From: Taeniopygia guttata
Taxonomy: Eukaryota > Chordata > Aves > Passeriformes > Estrildidae
Reading direction: 5' to 3'
NCBI RefSeq assembly: GCF_048771995.1
Contig: NC_133024.1
Location: 26,862,001-26,926,000, forward strand
DNA: 64,000 nucleotides
Both the position numbers and the translations under genes were made by a program. This document shows positions 35,901 to 50,900 of this stretch, piece by piece. The number at the start of each line of letters is the position of its first letter. Position 1 is the first letter of the stretch. Under the pieces are notes generated by a model. It was not told where the DNA came from and ran no database searches. It was given only the letters and a program-made list of their open reading frames with translations.

Positions 35901-38900
35901 TAAAAGGCTGTCAAAGTCACTCTACCAAGCTATACACCCACAGTTAAATGTATGAGATGCCTCCCACAAAAAAAACCAGCAACACAGATTAGTTGTGTCT
36001 GTAATGTCATAATTCGGGCATACCTCAAAGAGAAATTTACTAAAATCGGGAAATTTTATTCCAATTGGAAGGATCTTGTGTAGAAAAAAAACCTAAGTGA
36101 TTTGCAACAACCTTTCCACTGGCATCTGATCTCAAGAAACTGCTTTTAGGACCACTACAGAAAAACAAACCAAAAATTGTTCATGACAAATACAAAGAGT
36201 GTAATGATTATGAATATCGAATTTGAATCTTCGGGTATGTTTCAGCTGTGAAACATTCTTGATTCACAGCCAATTAATGAAAACAGAATTACTCTGGGTG
36301 AGACTGTTCCAGATCCAACCATTTATAGTTCAGTTCAGAATACAAACTCTGAAAAAGTTTGTTTGGAGAGCTCACAGAAGAGGAGAGCTGAGAGGATTCA
36401 CATAAAAATGCCTCCAAAAGCCCTTTATTTATCTATCAGCAGCTTTATCAAAACCAAGCAGGAGGAACTTTGCATGCAAGAATACAAAGGAACTCGTGAT
36501 GGCACTTCATGGGTACCTTGATGTGAGGCCTGGCAGCGAAGCGCTCCTGCAGCAAGAGCCACTCCAACCTACAAAACTTCTGACATCTATATAACAATTT
36601 CATGGCAAGCACAGCTCCATTTCACAGATCACAAGAACACTCAAAGCATGAGGAAAGGCTGGAGCACTGTACAAAAATGTGTGCACAGTGGCTCACCCTG
36701 CTTCATTTACTCCGTGCTTGAGGATAACTGCTGAACCTCCCCCATAGCACACCAAACTCCATGTATTCTAGACAGGCAATTACCCCCAAAAACACAAGGT
36801 TTACAACAGTTTCATACCTAGAAACCAAACAAAGAATAATTGTTGGCACCATAAAGTACAGGGAGAACTATGTTGGTTTTCTAGGGACATAAGATTTTCC
36901 AAAAGACATGATGAAAAGCCTCTTGATCCTTTTTAGCCCATAAATCAGCAGAAGTGACTTTAACAGATGGCAGCCATCCACTGTGTCAGGATTCAATCCT
37001 GCTATGAAAGGGACAATTGATACCAGACATTTAAGATTTGTGTACGAGGGTGATGTGTTTGGGAAATCACATGAATGTACAGACCTTCCTCCTGAATTTG
37101 AGGCATGCGATATTTCCTGCTACTTCTAGGGAAGGAAGGAAGGAAGTGATCCAAATAGGAAGATGAATATGCCAAACATTTTTTAAGAAATTGGAAGCTT
37201 TTGAGCTAGCAATCTTCCATGAGGACAAGAGTCCTGAAAGAGCCAAAAAAAAAACGGAGCGAAGAGAAAAATCATTCCCTCTTACCAGCCATCTTTTCAC
37301 CATGCTTTCTGCTGCATATTCCCCATCATGTTTCATAAGCTGATGGTCCATGCAACAGTCAGAAGCAATCCTGCTTGCCTTCCAGTTATAGAAAAGATTG
37401 GCAGAAAGACATGGATACACACTCTCTTTTGCCTCCAGCTGTGCTGCTAGAATAGGATACAATCCAATACTATTTCCAGCAAGTTAGAGAACTCTGTGTC
37501 TCTCACCCTCCCTGCTTCCCACCAACCATCTGCTTCGCCTACAGATCTGTTGAGTCCCACTGCAGTTTTCAAAGGGACAGACAAGATGGCAATAGACACC
37601 AGTGAGGATGAGTTGTCATTCTCCAACAACAACAAAAAAATGTTTCTCAACTAAATAGAAATGTACGGGAAGAGAGAAGGGGGGTGAAGTGCTGCTGAGA
37701 ATCTAAATCTACACTAGTACTTCAGTACTTCCTAGCTTCAGCTTTTCCACTCACCTTTGTGATCTTAGTAATGTTCTATGCCAGCTCCTACATTTTTATG
37801 AGCATCAGAGCTGGAAGCTCTAATTCTAGGACACAGACCTCTGATCTGTATCCTGTGAGAGTAACTAATAACCTAATAGAAACTGTAACCTATGCTGCCG
37901 GGAAGCCCCAGTTTTATCTCCATAAAAACAAGGAAGCTCCAAGTCTCATGGTGTCCCAGCTGTGCACAGGCAAAGAAAGGGCTCTGGAAATTTAGCAGTC
38001 AAAGAATTCTTGCTGAACATGTGCAAACAGATGTGTTTTTCCAGGCATATAATTTTCTCAAATTTGATTAATATCAGCAAAAAGCAGAATAAACACAGAA
38101 GTTAAGTTGATGTGAACATGGAGGATCAGATTTCTGTTTTAATTGGACAAACAAAAATTATAGGAAGGGCTGCTTCTGCCATTTAGTTAATCTGAAGTAC
38201 TCATACTGCTGCAATAGGAGTAGTGGATGTGAGGTCCAGAAGGGAACCAGCTCCATCTTCTGTTGCCCCACACAGATCCCAGCCAAGGGTAATAACTTAG
38301 TGCATGACAAGTTCAGGTTTTTTGTCTCCTGATGGATTAACAGTATTTTTTCTGCACTCCATCAAAGGCATTCTGCCCATCTTTCTTTGCTGCTTTCCAC
38401 TCTAATCCTGACTAATTTCACTGCTGCCTGAGACTGCTCTCTGCCCTTGCCAGGGCAGCTCTGAAGTGAAACACAGGACACATGTGATATCTCTTGTGGT
38501 GAAAGAAAAGGTGAAACATCCAGGAGATGATCTACACAAAAAAGAATTCCCTGAATGTTTGGTCATGGTTCATGACCCTGCCAGCAGGAAAAATGACAAG
38601 ACGTTTCCCTTAGAAAGAAACATGATTCAAAGCTTCCAACTCTCTCTGGTAAGACCACACAAAAACCTGGGCACAGACAGTGTGCATGGCATTGGAGTTC
38701 GGCTTATCACAAAGGTTGGAAGACTGCAGCTAGATCAAAGATGGGATGAATTTCAAGTTCTGACAGTGGATCCAGAAGATACTGCCTAATTTTGGGGATC
38801 TTCTGTACCTCTCCATGTTCTTTGTGCTACAGGCTTATGTGCTACTCCACCAACATGCAAGATACACTTTTCTTTTGGAAGATTTACCTTACCTTTGAAC

Positions 38901-41900
38901 GAAATGTTGGGTGGACAAAATACAATGCCTTCAAGTTCCTCTTGTACCTGGTTTAGAGAAAGAAAAAAAAATATTTAAAAGTGAATTCTAGCTAAGGTCA
39001 CCCACACAAGCCAACTGTCAAAAGACACCATTTTTCTTAAGTGCCTGTGATGTAGTTTTATAAAGTTAGATCTAATGTAAGTGCAGACACCAAAAAGCAA
39101 ATGTAGAGGGAAAAGAAAAAAAATTTTAAAAGTGCAGAATGGTTATTTTTAAATTAAAGACATTACAGCCTTCAGTCTTCCAAGCTGGAAGTGAAAGAAA
39201 GTTAAGGACAAATTATGACTACTACTGTTACCCAAACCTCTCCTCTCACAACCAACAACACACTTTAACAAAGCCGAGCTCCAAAAGCTCCAGCTCTGGA
39301 TTGTGACAGACAAGACAACCTGAGTGCCTCCCTTACAGGTCGAGAGAGAGACTGCAGAGGACAGTACTTCTGGTTAAAAAGATGGACTTGAGAAGGAAAG
39401 AAAATATCTCTTCCTTCTTCTTGCCTTTGTTAGTTATTTAGGTCTTTGTCCCAGCCAAACTCTCTCAAAAATAAATGGGAAACCAGATACAGGGAACAAC
39501 AAATATTTGCATAGCACAGAGAAAGACCAGAACATGTTCTTTTCCTATTGACACTCACTTGGCATCAACAACATCATAGAGTTTCTTCAGGAAGTTAGAG
39601 TCTAGTTGATTGTAATCATTTGTGAGTGTATGGAAGTACACCAGGACATATTCCTTCACTGCAATATGATCCATGACATGGATGAAATACAGGAGAGCCT
39701 GAGGCAGAAAGAAAGAAAATTCATATTTGCAAAGAACTCTTTCGCAGTTGCATTACATCTTAATATACTTCTCCTATTTCATCTAAAAATCAGGAATAAT
39801 GAGGCTGGATGGCATTACATTTCAGCTACAAAAGCAGGGCCAACATTCCAAGTCTTCAACCTGACTGTAATAACTTGGAAGTCTTTTATCTATCTGACTT
39901 CACAGATGGAGATACATTCTTACTATTTCCCTGAAAAACTACATTTAACTCATTATGTTTCACTCTTCACATCTTGGCAATTGCAGAAGCATGGTAACTC
40001 TCCTACTTGAGAAGAAAAAGGAGTCCATACTAGCCCTGATTTTTCTAAAAATAGCTTCATTGAAAAGTGTCAGCCCAATGCACACATAGCTCTGTAAGGG
40101 TATACTTTTTCATCTGCCTACAAAAATACTTTCTAGTTAACATATTAAGTCCTACAAATGATGTTTCTAGTATTAAAACTGAATTATCCTTATAATCAGA
40201 TCATCCAAAATATTCATATGTAACCTACATAACTCTAGTTTTACAGAGCCTTACCTTTTCCATGTCTATCAAGGTTACTGGGATATTCCTTCCAACTACC
40301 ACCATCACAGTGCGGCCACAGTTATCTACACCTACAAAAGAAAGGAAGATGCCTCAACTTCTCTCAGCTATGCCACATTTTGTAGCTGAGCCCTTTCAAA
40401 CCAGGAAGAAAGAGCTTCAGCTCAGAACTTTTGCAATGCATATGGTTTCCAACAGAGGAAATAAGCTTAGTTACTGCTCTCACTGTACCAGTACCTATTC
40501 TGATCAAAAACCCATGTACCTGAGAAACTTAAGGACTGCAATTTTATGTTGCCTGTGTACCCCACATTTATCTAAATATCAATTAATAACATGTTTTTTG
40601 TTTTAAAAAGCCTCTTCACTTGCAATTTTACCACCAAAGTAAAATGCTTCCTAGAAACTGGGCTCTGAACTCCAATGCACAGATTCCCAAAGTATGCCTC
40701 ATGGAACTCCTGCAGCCCACAGAGCAAATAAAAAAATTGAAATTTGCAGCTACTGAGCAGAAGGTATCACACAACCTTGGTATTTACACAGAGATAGATG
40801 TAAGCTCTGGATTTTCATGAGGCGTAAGAGATCAGCCAAAGTGCTGAACAGATTCTCTCCAGAAACACAGCTATGCTTTCAGCATGACCTATTGTATATG
40901 CAAGTCCTAAGAAAATATTTTTAATTTAAGACAACACAGATCAGTCATCAGTACCCCAAACATACCTGTCTGGTATAAAGCTTTAAGAGAAGCAATGTCA
41001 GAGAGGTCTTCAGCTCTTGCCTGACACAGCCAGCGATTATAACTAGAAAGTCAAAAACATCTGGTCAGATCTAATCCCCCTTTGGATTAGCAGTATAAGC
41101 CTGAAGAGGTATATGGGAAAGGAAGGACAAAAGAAGATTTTCTGACTGAGCCCTCTCTGATGTTGCTGTTTTCTGACCTATGGAGCAACTACCAGGTTTT
41201 ACAAGAAAGAAGTCTTAAAAAATAAAATTTAGTGTCTTAGTTACACATCTAATGACTTTCACTCGGGCAATTAATACGTATTAAAAAATATCAACTAGTA
41301 ACTGTAGTGGCATTACATTTGGGCTGAAAAGATCTCAGAGGTCACTGACATTTAAATATTCAATGTTTAAAAGACAGAAAAAAAAAGAAAATTTCCTTTA
41401 AAAGCCTAGATGTTGAACACAACTATGCAGCAACCAGTTTAATGAACAACTTAGTGCCTCATCTGACAAAAAAAAGCCAACACCTAGCCTTGAGAGATGT
41501 CCAACACGGAATTACTGTCTAAAGAAGTGATCATGCACATTAGGGTTACCAGGGCAGGGAGGGGGAGAAAGTCTGAGCCTTCTTTTATCTATCAAATGGA
41601 AGAAAAGTGTTCTGCCATCTGTGCTGAGCCTCAGGAACAAGCGGGCAGTATCAAAAGCAGGGGATCCCACAACTAAAAATGGTGACAAAACACTGACATC
41701 TTGTGGCAAACAGGTAAGGCAGCTGGCTGGATGCATTGAGTGTGCTAAAGGGTTCATCACAAGCTTCCCTTTCTCTCCTACTGTCTCGTCCCTTCTCCCT
41801 TCAGGCCAAAGAGGCTACTACATCAAATCCAAGGTGGCACCAGGCTTTACCTGTATTTGTTTGCTGGAAGATGAGGCTTTGCAGATAACAAAACCATCAT

Positions 41901-44900
41901 TCATAAGGGTTGGTCCTAACTAACACAAATATTCACATGAACAAGCAAATTCTCACTTCCTCTGGTGTTGTTTCTGCAGTGCTGCCTCTGACAACTGTCC
42001 CTGAAGGATGAGGCGCCGCTGTTTATCAACATCTCCCTCCATGCGGGCAAAAGCATGGGACCCAATGAAAGCCAAATCTGCCTCCAGACCTTCTTCATCT
42101 GAAGCATCTGCAGTGGAAACAAAGATGGTATAAAATGTTTGGGCTGTGTACGGAACAGCAATGCTGCTGATGAACTGGTACATGTCCCAGTGAAAGAACA
42201 CAGCCACTGTGCTACAGACTAACACAAAAGCCCCACGGTGCCATGATGTGGCTCTGGCACCTCACCAGTACCACTGGCAGATCACAGCACGTGATTGAGA
42301 ACCATTCTCTCAAAGTGTTGGTTTGCCCGGAAACTAACTGGGAAGTCCTAGTCATCAGTGCATGACAAAGGGTTTACTCTCCCAAAAAACAAGTTCTGGA
42401 GAGAGTGTGTTCAGCTTTACAGTCATCCTACTTGTCAAAAGGGGAAAAATTAACATGCAGAGGCACGGATGCTGCAGCTTTATTCAATTTAGCAGCTGTA
42501 CTGTAGAAAGGGATCATTTCTTGTATCGCTGACACTTCCTGAACAAATGCTGTAGTGATCTGAGTGCATCTATTTTTATAATGTTGCTTACAATACAACT
42601 GGGTGATGAAATAGAAGAGCACAGGCTCAATTCCTGGTGACAATACCAGAATGTTCCACTGAATTGATGTCACCCAGGCATGTTGATAAGACTTCTAGCA
42701 CTGCCTCTCTGGGAAATCTGAACAGGAATTGAGTTTCCCCTTTTAGCATGACATGCTACAGTAGCAATGGAACAAGAGTGCAGGATTCCACTATATAAAT
42801 TCACTCTTACCTATACAAATCTAGTAATTTCACAAATTACTAGCTAGTGGTTGAATACCTCACACTGATCAGCCATAGCAGCAAATATCAAATATTCAGC
42901 CTTATCCCAACTGGCTATGCAAAAGCAGAAAACTGAACTTAATTCCTAGTTATTTGCTTTGGATGGTTTAAGGCTGTAAAACTTGCACATCACTGCTTAA
43001 ACAAGTAAGGCAGAATGTGTCTACTCTGTTAGTTAATATATTAAATTGTTTTGCTACATGTATCTCACCTCCACCTTGACATCTAGGCAATCTTTTCACA
43101 AACACACTTCCAGTGAACTTTGATAGACACCTCCAAACACTGATCTCTGGGTTCCTCAAGTTATTTTATATCTTTCAGGGAGTTTCTGCTAGTTTTCATC
43201 GCCCATTTACTAGCTGGATGCACTGTATCCCAGCTGTATCAATACAATCCAGGACAGACCATTAACCATAGTACCTTTTTCAATAAGGGGCTGCACAAGA
43301 TTCTACAAGAACACCTACAAAGTTCTTAATCACTTTGGGAAAAAAAAAAAATTTACAAAGGGAACAAACTACCTACCTCTTCCACCAAGAAAGGAAAAGA
43401 CAGAACAGCTCTACTCCAGTTACTGCTGGGGAACACAAGAAGCCAACGAGGCAGCTTGAGAACTGGAATCATTGTAACCTGACTTAGGTGAATTGAGGTA
43501 GGAAAACATTTCTCTCCTTCCTTTTCTGTTTTTCCCACTGACTTTCACAAAGATACTTATTCCAAAGTCCAGTTCCAAACTCACCATCTGGAATGCCTGG
43601 CTTCTCAGTAATCCTGATCTGCCGCTCCGGTACCACCGGCTCCCCTTCTGCATTGCCAATATCTGCAGGGAGGTAAGGCAGGGATTGGGCCTCTTCTTCT
43701 AACGACCTCGGAAAGTACAGAGGCAGCAACTTCTGGTAAGTGGCCTACAAATAAAAAAAATGCATGAAGGGTCTATCACACATCCGTGCTCTTTGCTTAA
43801 ACAGCATCTGCCTTGTAGCAGGGAATTTGTCAGCAGTTTGGAGGCATTGCCTACCTCAATGGTTACTTTGGGTTGTGAGCTGGGAATACTTTATCAAGTA
43901 GCCTTGATAAAGGTTAACTTTTTGGGTTTTTTTGTCACACTGACAAATGAATTTGAGAGGACTTTTCTAAAACCTGCATGAACTCAGGTAGATTGCAGAT
44001 ACTTTAGCTTTGTAATCAAGTTAAAATATGCACTGACAACAGATTTGAGCAGATGTTGCTTATGTTAAAATGTACCACTACACAGATCACCTATGCCTGG
44101 GAAAAAAGAAAAAGCACCAACCAAACAAGAAAATCCCTCCCCACACGAAGGAAAATGGTGAAAATCTCTACAGAATGTATTACTTCATGAGTTCTCTCCA
44201 AATGATTAGCAGTTTTATGACCCCCAACAAATTAGTTATTTTCCTTATCCATATGCCATAGAACCTGAACACAGTGTGGGTATTCTGCACAGGAACACAT
44301 CTGATGTACAAGGAAAGTCAATATTCAAACTGCCTGCTTTTCTCAGAACACAGATCATTAAATGTCATGTTTGCTATTCCAACAAGCCAGCAAGCCATGT
44401 TTCAGATCTTTGAAGGTGATCTCTAGGGATGCTGAACTGGACCTCTTCAAGCACATCTTTGTGTAAGGAGGAAATTTTGTGTGAGGAATTTCCTTTCTGG
44501 CTAACAGATAACACCCAGCACAACTGCATGCTATCACCTGCCCTACTGCTCCCTGTCCACAGCTCAGCAACACAGAAGCCAGAAGCAAAAATATTCTCAG
44601 ATGTCCATAGAACTGGACACTTTTTCATGTTCTGCTAAGAACATGAACAGTTCTGGAAAAGAGGCTATCCTAAGAAGGAGGCAGAAGGATGCTGCAAGAA
44701 AGTCTGTGTTATCTGAAGGGGAAATCCAAATCCAGCTTTACTGCTGCTGAGGAGATCAATCATACCCAGGAATTTTGGTGGAATTAATGCCAAAATACCT
44801 CTTCAAGCTCAGAGACAGCAAACACCACTTTCTCCAGAGTCTCTCCATGAACCTCCAGAAACCTCCTAACTGTGCCTGCAAGGAAGCAGATTAAATGCAG

Positions 44901-47900
44901 TTAGCAAAACAGGAGAATTCTCCACACATAGCTACAAGTGAAAAACTCAGAGTGCAGAAGAGATACATCTCTCCTCATACTAAATAGCTGCATAGACGGT
45001 AGGCAAGTGTGGATTAAGTGGTGGTTTTAACACACCAAATGGGTTGCTGGGCATATTGGAAGTTCCATTTCCACTCTCTCCTGCTGCTGGCTTTAGAGAG
45101 ATACACATGGAGAACTAATCTCTGATTTTAGCTTACTAGGCATCCCTTAGATTGTGAAATGTGATTCAATGGTCCTGAAATATCAAGCCAAATCCTTCCT
45201 CTGGAGATTCCTGTGCAAATTGCTAAAACCAGACATTCTGAGAACAAGATACCGTGCCCTAAGTTATCAGCAAAAAAATATAAGCAAGCTACAGCAGAAG
45301 CTGGTTCAAGGCAGGCTCAGCAACACAAAATTTATGGGGTCAGCTGTGCCAAAAAATATATAAAATTTCTATTTATAAATCATGAGAGAAAGTGTCCAAA
45401 CAAATTTGTTGGTATGGGAGTATTTTATCAAGTATCATACAGACCTACAGAGACAACAGAAGACAGCAATAAAAGAAATTATTTACAGAGAATACTCTTT
45501 TGTGAATTCAAGAAACAGCAGAGGGGAAAAAAGGAGCCATCTTCAAATATTTCCTGTGTACTACTGTACACAAATTCCTGTGTAATCGTCTTGACCTGAG
45601 ACATTACACAACAAATGCAGTTCTGCAGTTTCCCAGCAAACAGTTCTGAATTCACGTAAACATGTGAAAAAGCCAAAAAAGATGGGGGAAAGTAGGAACT
45701 AGTATATATAAGAGGACATAATATTATTGTTTGAGCATTTTTTTATACTTTATTTTCAGCCTAGGATGTTTCTGACTTGTTTTCAGTGATCTTCATTTTT
45801 TCTTTAATATAATTTCCTCTCAAGAACAAGGAAATCTGAAAAGTTTTAGCCATGCTTCTTAGTAAGAATTTCCATAAAACAAATTATAAGCATAAGAACC
45901 ATTTCCCCTTGTTTGTTCTGAACTGGCATGATTTGATGGTTCTTATTATGGGAGACAGTGAACAGCTGATTTCACCATTCCCATGCCACTCATGAGTTTA
46001 CAGACATCTATCACACTCTCTTCAAGTAAGGTATATTCCAGTCTGAAAAAGTCTTGAGCTCATTTCACTATTTCTTGCCTTTTTCTGCTCTTGTTGACCT
46101 CCTCAACTTCTCTGTCTACTACATTCTTTTCTAATGTACAGTTTTAAAGGGTGAACAAAGCACTGATTGATTGCAAAACATTCTTAATTTTGTTGTGTCT
46201 TACTCAGCTTGCTGTTTTGAGCTCCTTGAGTTGTTGTTTTCATTGAAGTATTATCATCTCAATGTTTTGCTGCCTATAATCAGCCCATCATTTTGCATGT
46301 GAAGGCAGAAGCCTGTAGGAGTGGGTCAGCGGGGGAAGGATATCACTTTACATTTGGATGTGCTGATGACACTAAAACAGCAGATGAGATTCACTGTTGC
46401 TTGAGTCTGCCTACAAGTATTCAACAGTAAGGCCTCATCTTGGCTCTTCTGAACAAGCTTTTATTACCAGCAAACTCTCTCACCTAACTTGTAGCATCTT
46501 TTCCACATTATAAATTAATACACTGAAAAACGCAACTTCTAGAACAGATTCTCATGGATTTTTACTGATGAGATCCCAGGAATCTTTACTGAGAGAAAGG
46601 ATAATTTGTTTTTATCTTCCATCTTCTGATCAACTACAGAATTTTTACAGGCTCTAATGAACCACAGACCCCTAAAAAAGGTCTCCCCATTTCAAGAGAA
46701 ATCTGTCAGAGGTAAGTGACCTGCTGCCATCCAGTTTATGCTGTTTTCCAACACACTTACGCAGTGCTATGTGGGTTGCATCCTCCAAGGGGTAGCATCT
46801 TTTCAGAGTGTTAATGACACAAAATCCTACAGAGCACATTGCCTGTTCCCTGGAATCCAAAGAAAGAGAAACATATGAATAGACAGTCAGGTGCAAACAG
46901 AAGTCTGTCAGGGCAGTAGGGAGCACTATTAATTTCTTCCCTGACTGATTACTGCAGCAGTAATTCTCTTTCAGGTTTTTGCAGGAGGATTCTTCCCTGG
47001 CAAGATGCACACACCCTCATTAAGTAGAGAAGGAGAGAACCATTAATTATTCCTCACTGGTTCATCTGGTGCTTGTTTTCAGATTTTTCCTTCTACCTCA
47101 ACTCTGCTGCTCCTACAGCTCTTCATATCCTGAATGAAGTTCTTCTCTCAAACATCCTGCAATCCTTGCTCAAAATACTTTTGTTCCTGTTTAGAACTGA
47201 CAGTAAGGAGAAGGAGGGAAAAAGAAGGTGCTCTTCAAATGCATACACACTCCTGTTTCTTCATCTGACCAATGATTTTGTTTTGTTAGAGGTCTGGACA
47301 CAGGCCAAGGTGGCTTACTCCATCTTAGGTATGATTAGACAACCATCAGAATGGAGAGACACGTACTTTAAGATCAGAAAGATGCTTTCAGCACTGAGCC
47401 ACATTTTCAAAAGAGTAAAGCAGAGCTGCTGCCAACAGTAATCAAAGGAATTTGAGCAAGCTCAGAGATTGTAGACAATTTCATAAACATCAAAAGTTAC
47501 TCTAGAAAACAAATCGACTGAGAAACATTCAGTATGAAGAAGTATAACAATTTGAAAAAAGTTTCAATCCAGGCCTGAATTTTCTTGTAACTGCTGAGCT
47601 AGACCAAAACTGGCACATGTTAAAAACCATAGCTGTAATCTTGAGCTTGAAGCAGTTACAATTGCACTGTAACACAAAGTCCAACCTTGGAGGAATTGAT
47701 CTTCCAAACTCTAAAAAATTGTAAAGTATGCTTTCTAGCATTGCTCTTCTCAGGTGTATTTTGTATCTGCTACCACTACAACAGCTGTCACAGGAGAAGA
47801 CCAGAACACAGAAAAATAGGAAGAAAACCCCTGTTAAGAGGAAGTAGAAAATACCACAGAAGAAAGGGTAGGTTTTTAAAGAAACCTAGCTGCTGCAACT

Positions 47901-50900
47901 GGAGATTTAGAAGTAACCTTATAGCCTGACTTAGAATTTCAGCTGTCGTACAAGGGCAGAGAAGCCAAACACACGAACTGACACAGTCAGATCTGCCTGT
48001 GGGTGCATCCCCACAGCTGCAGACACACATGCAGTTGCTGCTGGAGCAAGCTCATTTAACACTTGTTGCAGCACAGAACCCAAAGCAATTATTAATGTTT
48101 CTCCTTTGAAGAACTGAATGCTGCACAGCTCTAGCTACCCCGTTTCATGACTCGAACCAGCTCAGATCTCTGTGCATTTTATCTACACCACAGCAGAGAT
48201 AACCTAAGGCATGAAGCACACCATGAAGCCACCGCTGTTTTCACGTCCTTAACCAGACCCAGCCTACACGAGAAGACATTCTCAGAGGTGAGATCTTTGT
48301 GCAGAGCTGGGTTTCCAGGACAGCTGTGCCCCAGATGGCAGCCCCATGAGAGCTGTGCAGTGCTTACTTGGCGAGCTGCAGGACGTTGCGGTAGCAGCTG
48401 TACAGGGAGCTCTCGGCCGCCGTGCGGTACCGGCTCTTGTACTTGGGCCCCACCGTGTGAATGATGAAACGCGCAGCCAGGTTAAATCCTTTCGTCAGCT
48501 TGGCCTCGCCTGTCCTGCAGCCTGCCATTAATTAAACATCAGGGTAAGTGTACATGTCATGGTAAGAAAGGCAGAAGTGTTCAAGCCCTTGTTTACCTCC
48601 AGTCAGACAACTCCACTTCATACATAGTGTTTCAAACATGAAATATTAAGGGCAGCATCCGATCTCCTGCCAGCTGCTTAGCACCTAGTCAGGCTGAGGA
48701 GGTGAGAACTGTGCTTGTTCCTCTCAGTTTTAAATCTATACATATAAAGACTAACTAGGCATTGCTAGAAATTCTGTCTTAATTGCAGTGCTCCCCACAC
48801 TACTTACAGAGCAAAGAAAGAAATTATTTAATAATGTGCAGAGAATAGATGCACAAGTATACCATACATCTAGCAATAAAAAGAAAAGTCTTTCTGAATT
48901 TACAACTTGGTTTGGGGAGACCAATTTTTGAATAAAATGACTACAAGTCTCCTTAATCAAACAAACCAGCAGTTGGCAAAGCTATTAAAACTGAATAGAT
49001 AATACACTTGTTTAATTTATGCTCCCAGAATGAAGTAGCTTGCTTTGTTTTGCAAACTTCTTCATGTCCGCAAGGCAGACATATGATCCTCATGCAGCTC
49101 ACACTCTCTGGACAGATTAACTGTCCAGTCTCAAGGAAAGGAAGTTCAGCAACACTTTTAATGGTTCCAGTCACAGCACCCTCCAGTTACACACTCTAGG
49201 AATTCTAGATTCTGTGTTTGAAGTCTGGTTTTCCTTCAGCACACAGAAGAAAAGTCTGCTAAACTTCCCCTTCTTCACCTAAATCTAGTCCACTCCAGGT
49301 CTGGACAGCTGAAGAAGTACTTCTAGTCTCTCTCTTTCCCTACCCTCAAAGACAAGTATTTTCCAAACTTCCTCCTTCTGCTTGTACTGCTGCACTTCAG
49401 CTTTCTGATCTGACTGAAAACCAGTATTTTCATTGGATTAGATTTCAACCTGATCATCTTATAGGTTGCTGGTGACCACAATAGGGAATGAGGAAGAAGC
49501 AGCTGCAGCCAGTGTTCAGGCAACAGTGCTGCAGCAGCTTGGCTTAATCTGCCCACTGAACAGGGATGTTCACCTCTCCCACTCCACTCTTTCCTCACAG
49601 TGCTCAGGCAAGCTAGCAGCATGCATGAAAGCGTATTTTATGGGGAGAGACACTCCAAGTTGAGAATCTTCCTGACCCAAAACTTCAAGCATATCTTTTT
49701 AATGGCAACCGCACACTGCCTTGAAGCCAGCATCTTGTAACGTTTTTGATCCAACAAATCACATCATTAGCTCCTACAGACCTCTACCATGCTTCTTCTA
49801 GGTTAATGAGAAGGAAGAAAACACCACACTGAAACTAAGCATGCTCTTCTGAATTCCTGCACAGCCTCTAAGACAACTCAAGAGAGTGATTAAATAAGCA
49901 TGATACAGAAAAAGGAAAGCCAAACTGAAAACAATGTATCAGATATCAAGTCACTTTTCTTCCTCTGCGGTCCCTGCACCTCACAACCAGTGAGGAACAA
50001 GCAAAGGCCTGTAGGAAAAACTTGTGAGAAGAAGAATGAAGCAAATTTGATTGCGGTATAGTTGTGAATTCAATAAGGAAACAAATAAATTCAGGGAAGC
50101 AAATGTAGCATTGGTAATCTTTAACTATACTCAGATCATACTTCCCAAGGCATTCTGCCTGGAGATGTCTATACAACTTTTAAAACTAAAATGAGCAGTA
50201 GGTATTACTCTTATTTTAAGACACAAGGTGAGGGGAGCTGCACAAGTCAAGGTCTGTGGCAAAACTGGGAACAAAAGTCAAGATCCTATTTTTTATCTGA
50301 TAAGATTTCAGCTATTAGAATAGCTTTCTCCAAGTTTAAAATGGAAACTCTGAATCGTCTACATGATGTGTGTGGCACAGAAAAAGCATCACCAGAGCTG
50401 TAAGACTTCTTTATTTTTACTAAGCTGTAAGGCCTTTATTATACTGCAACATGTATTTGTTGATAAGAAAACTTCTATCAATAGCACTTCGTCTGCAAGC
50501 CTGCCCCTGGCTGTAGTATTTATGCGTGAATCAAAACTGATGCTGCTCCCAGGAACATACAAGTTAGCTGAGCCTTAAAGAAGGCACAGGCCTTTGAAGA
50601 GCCAGCATGTCACATGCTTTCAGATAATGATTTTTCTTAGAATCTATGAAATGTGAATGTGTACCAAGCATCAGGAATAAAGCAGGAGAGACCTAACTGA
50701 AAATGCAATTTACTGCATTGGAACATAGACCACGCGTTTTCACCTTTTCAGCACATTCTCCAATGAAGAAATGTCAAGGCTGAGTGGGAAATAGCGCAAA
50801 AAGGAAGCAGAGGTGACAAATGAATCCTAAACTGATTTTTAACTCAGCTCTCCATCCACTTCTCATACTGTGGCAAATATACTATGGGTGCTCAAATGCC

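Larger units (their letters stand above)
33983..38892 (-). other. Large GDAP2 intron holding a 200-bp direct duplication
   Basis: This 4.9-kb intron contains two related segments (34258-34462 and 37859-38061). A 107-codon open frame on the opposite strand (38466-38789) has no recognisable domain and no expression signal that I can see, so it is not called as a gene. Confidence 0.7.

Noticed and set aside
38466..38789. 107-codon plus-strand open frame in the GDAP2 intron
   Set aside because: No domain, promoter or splice context recognised. Kept only as a note in the intron entry.
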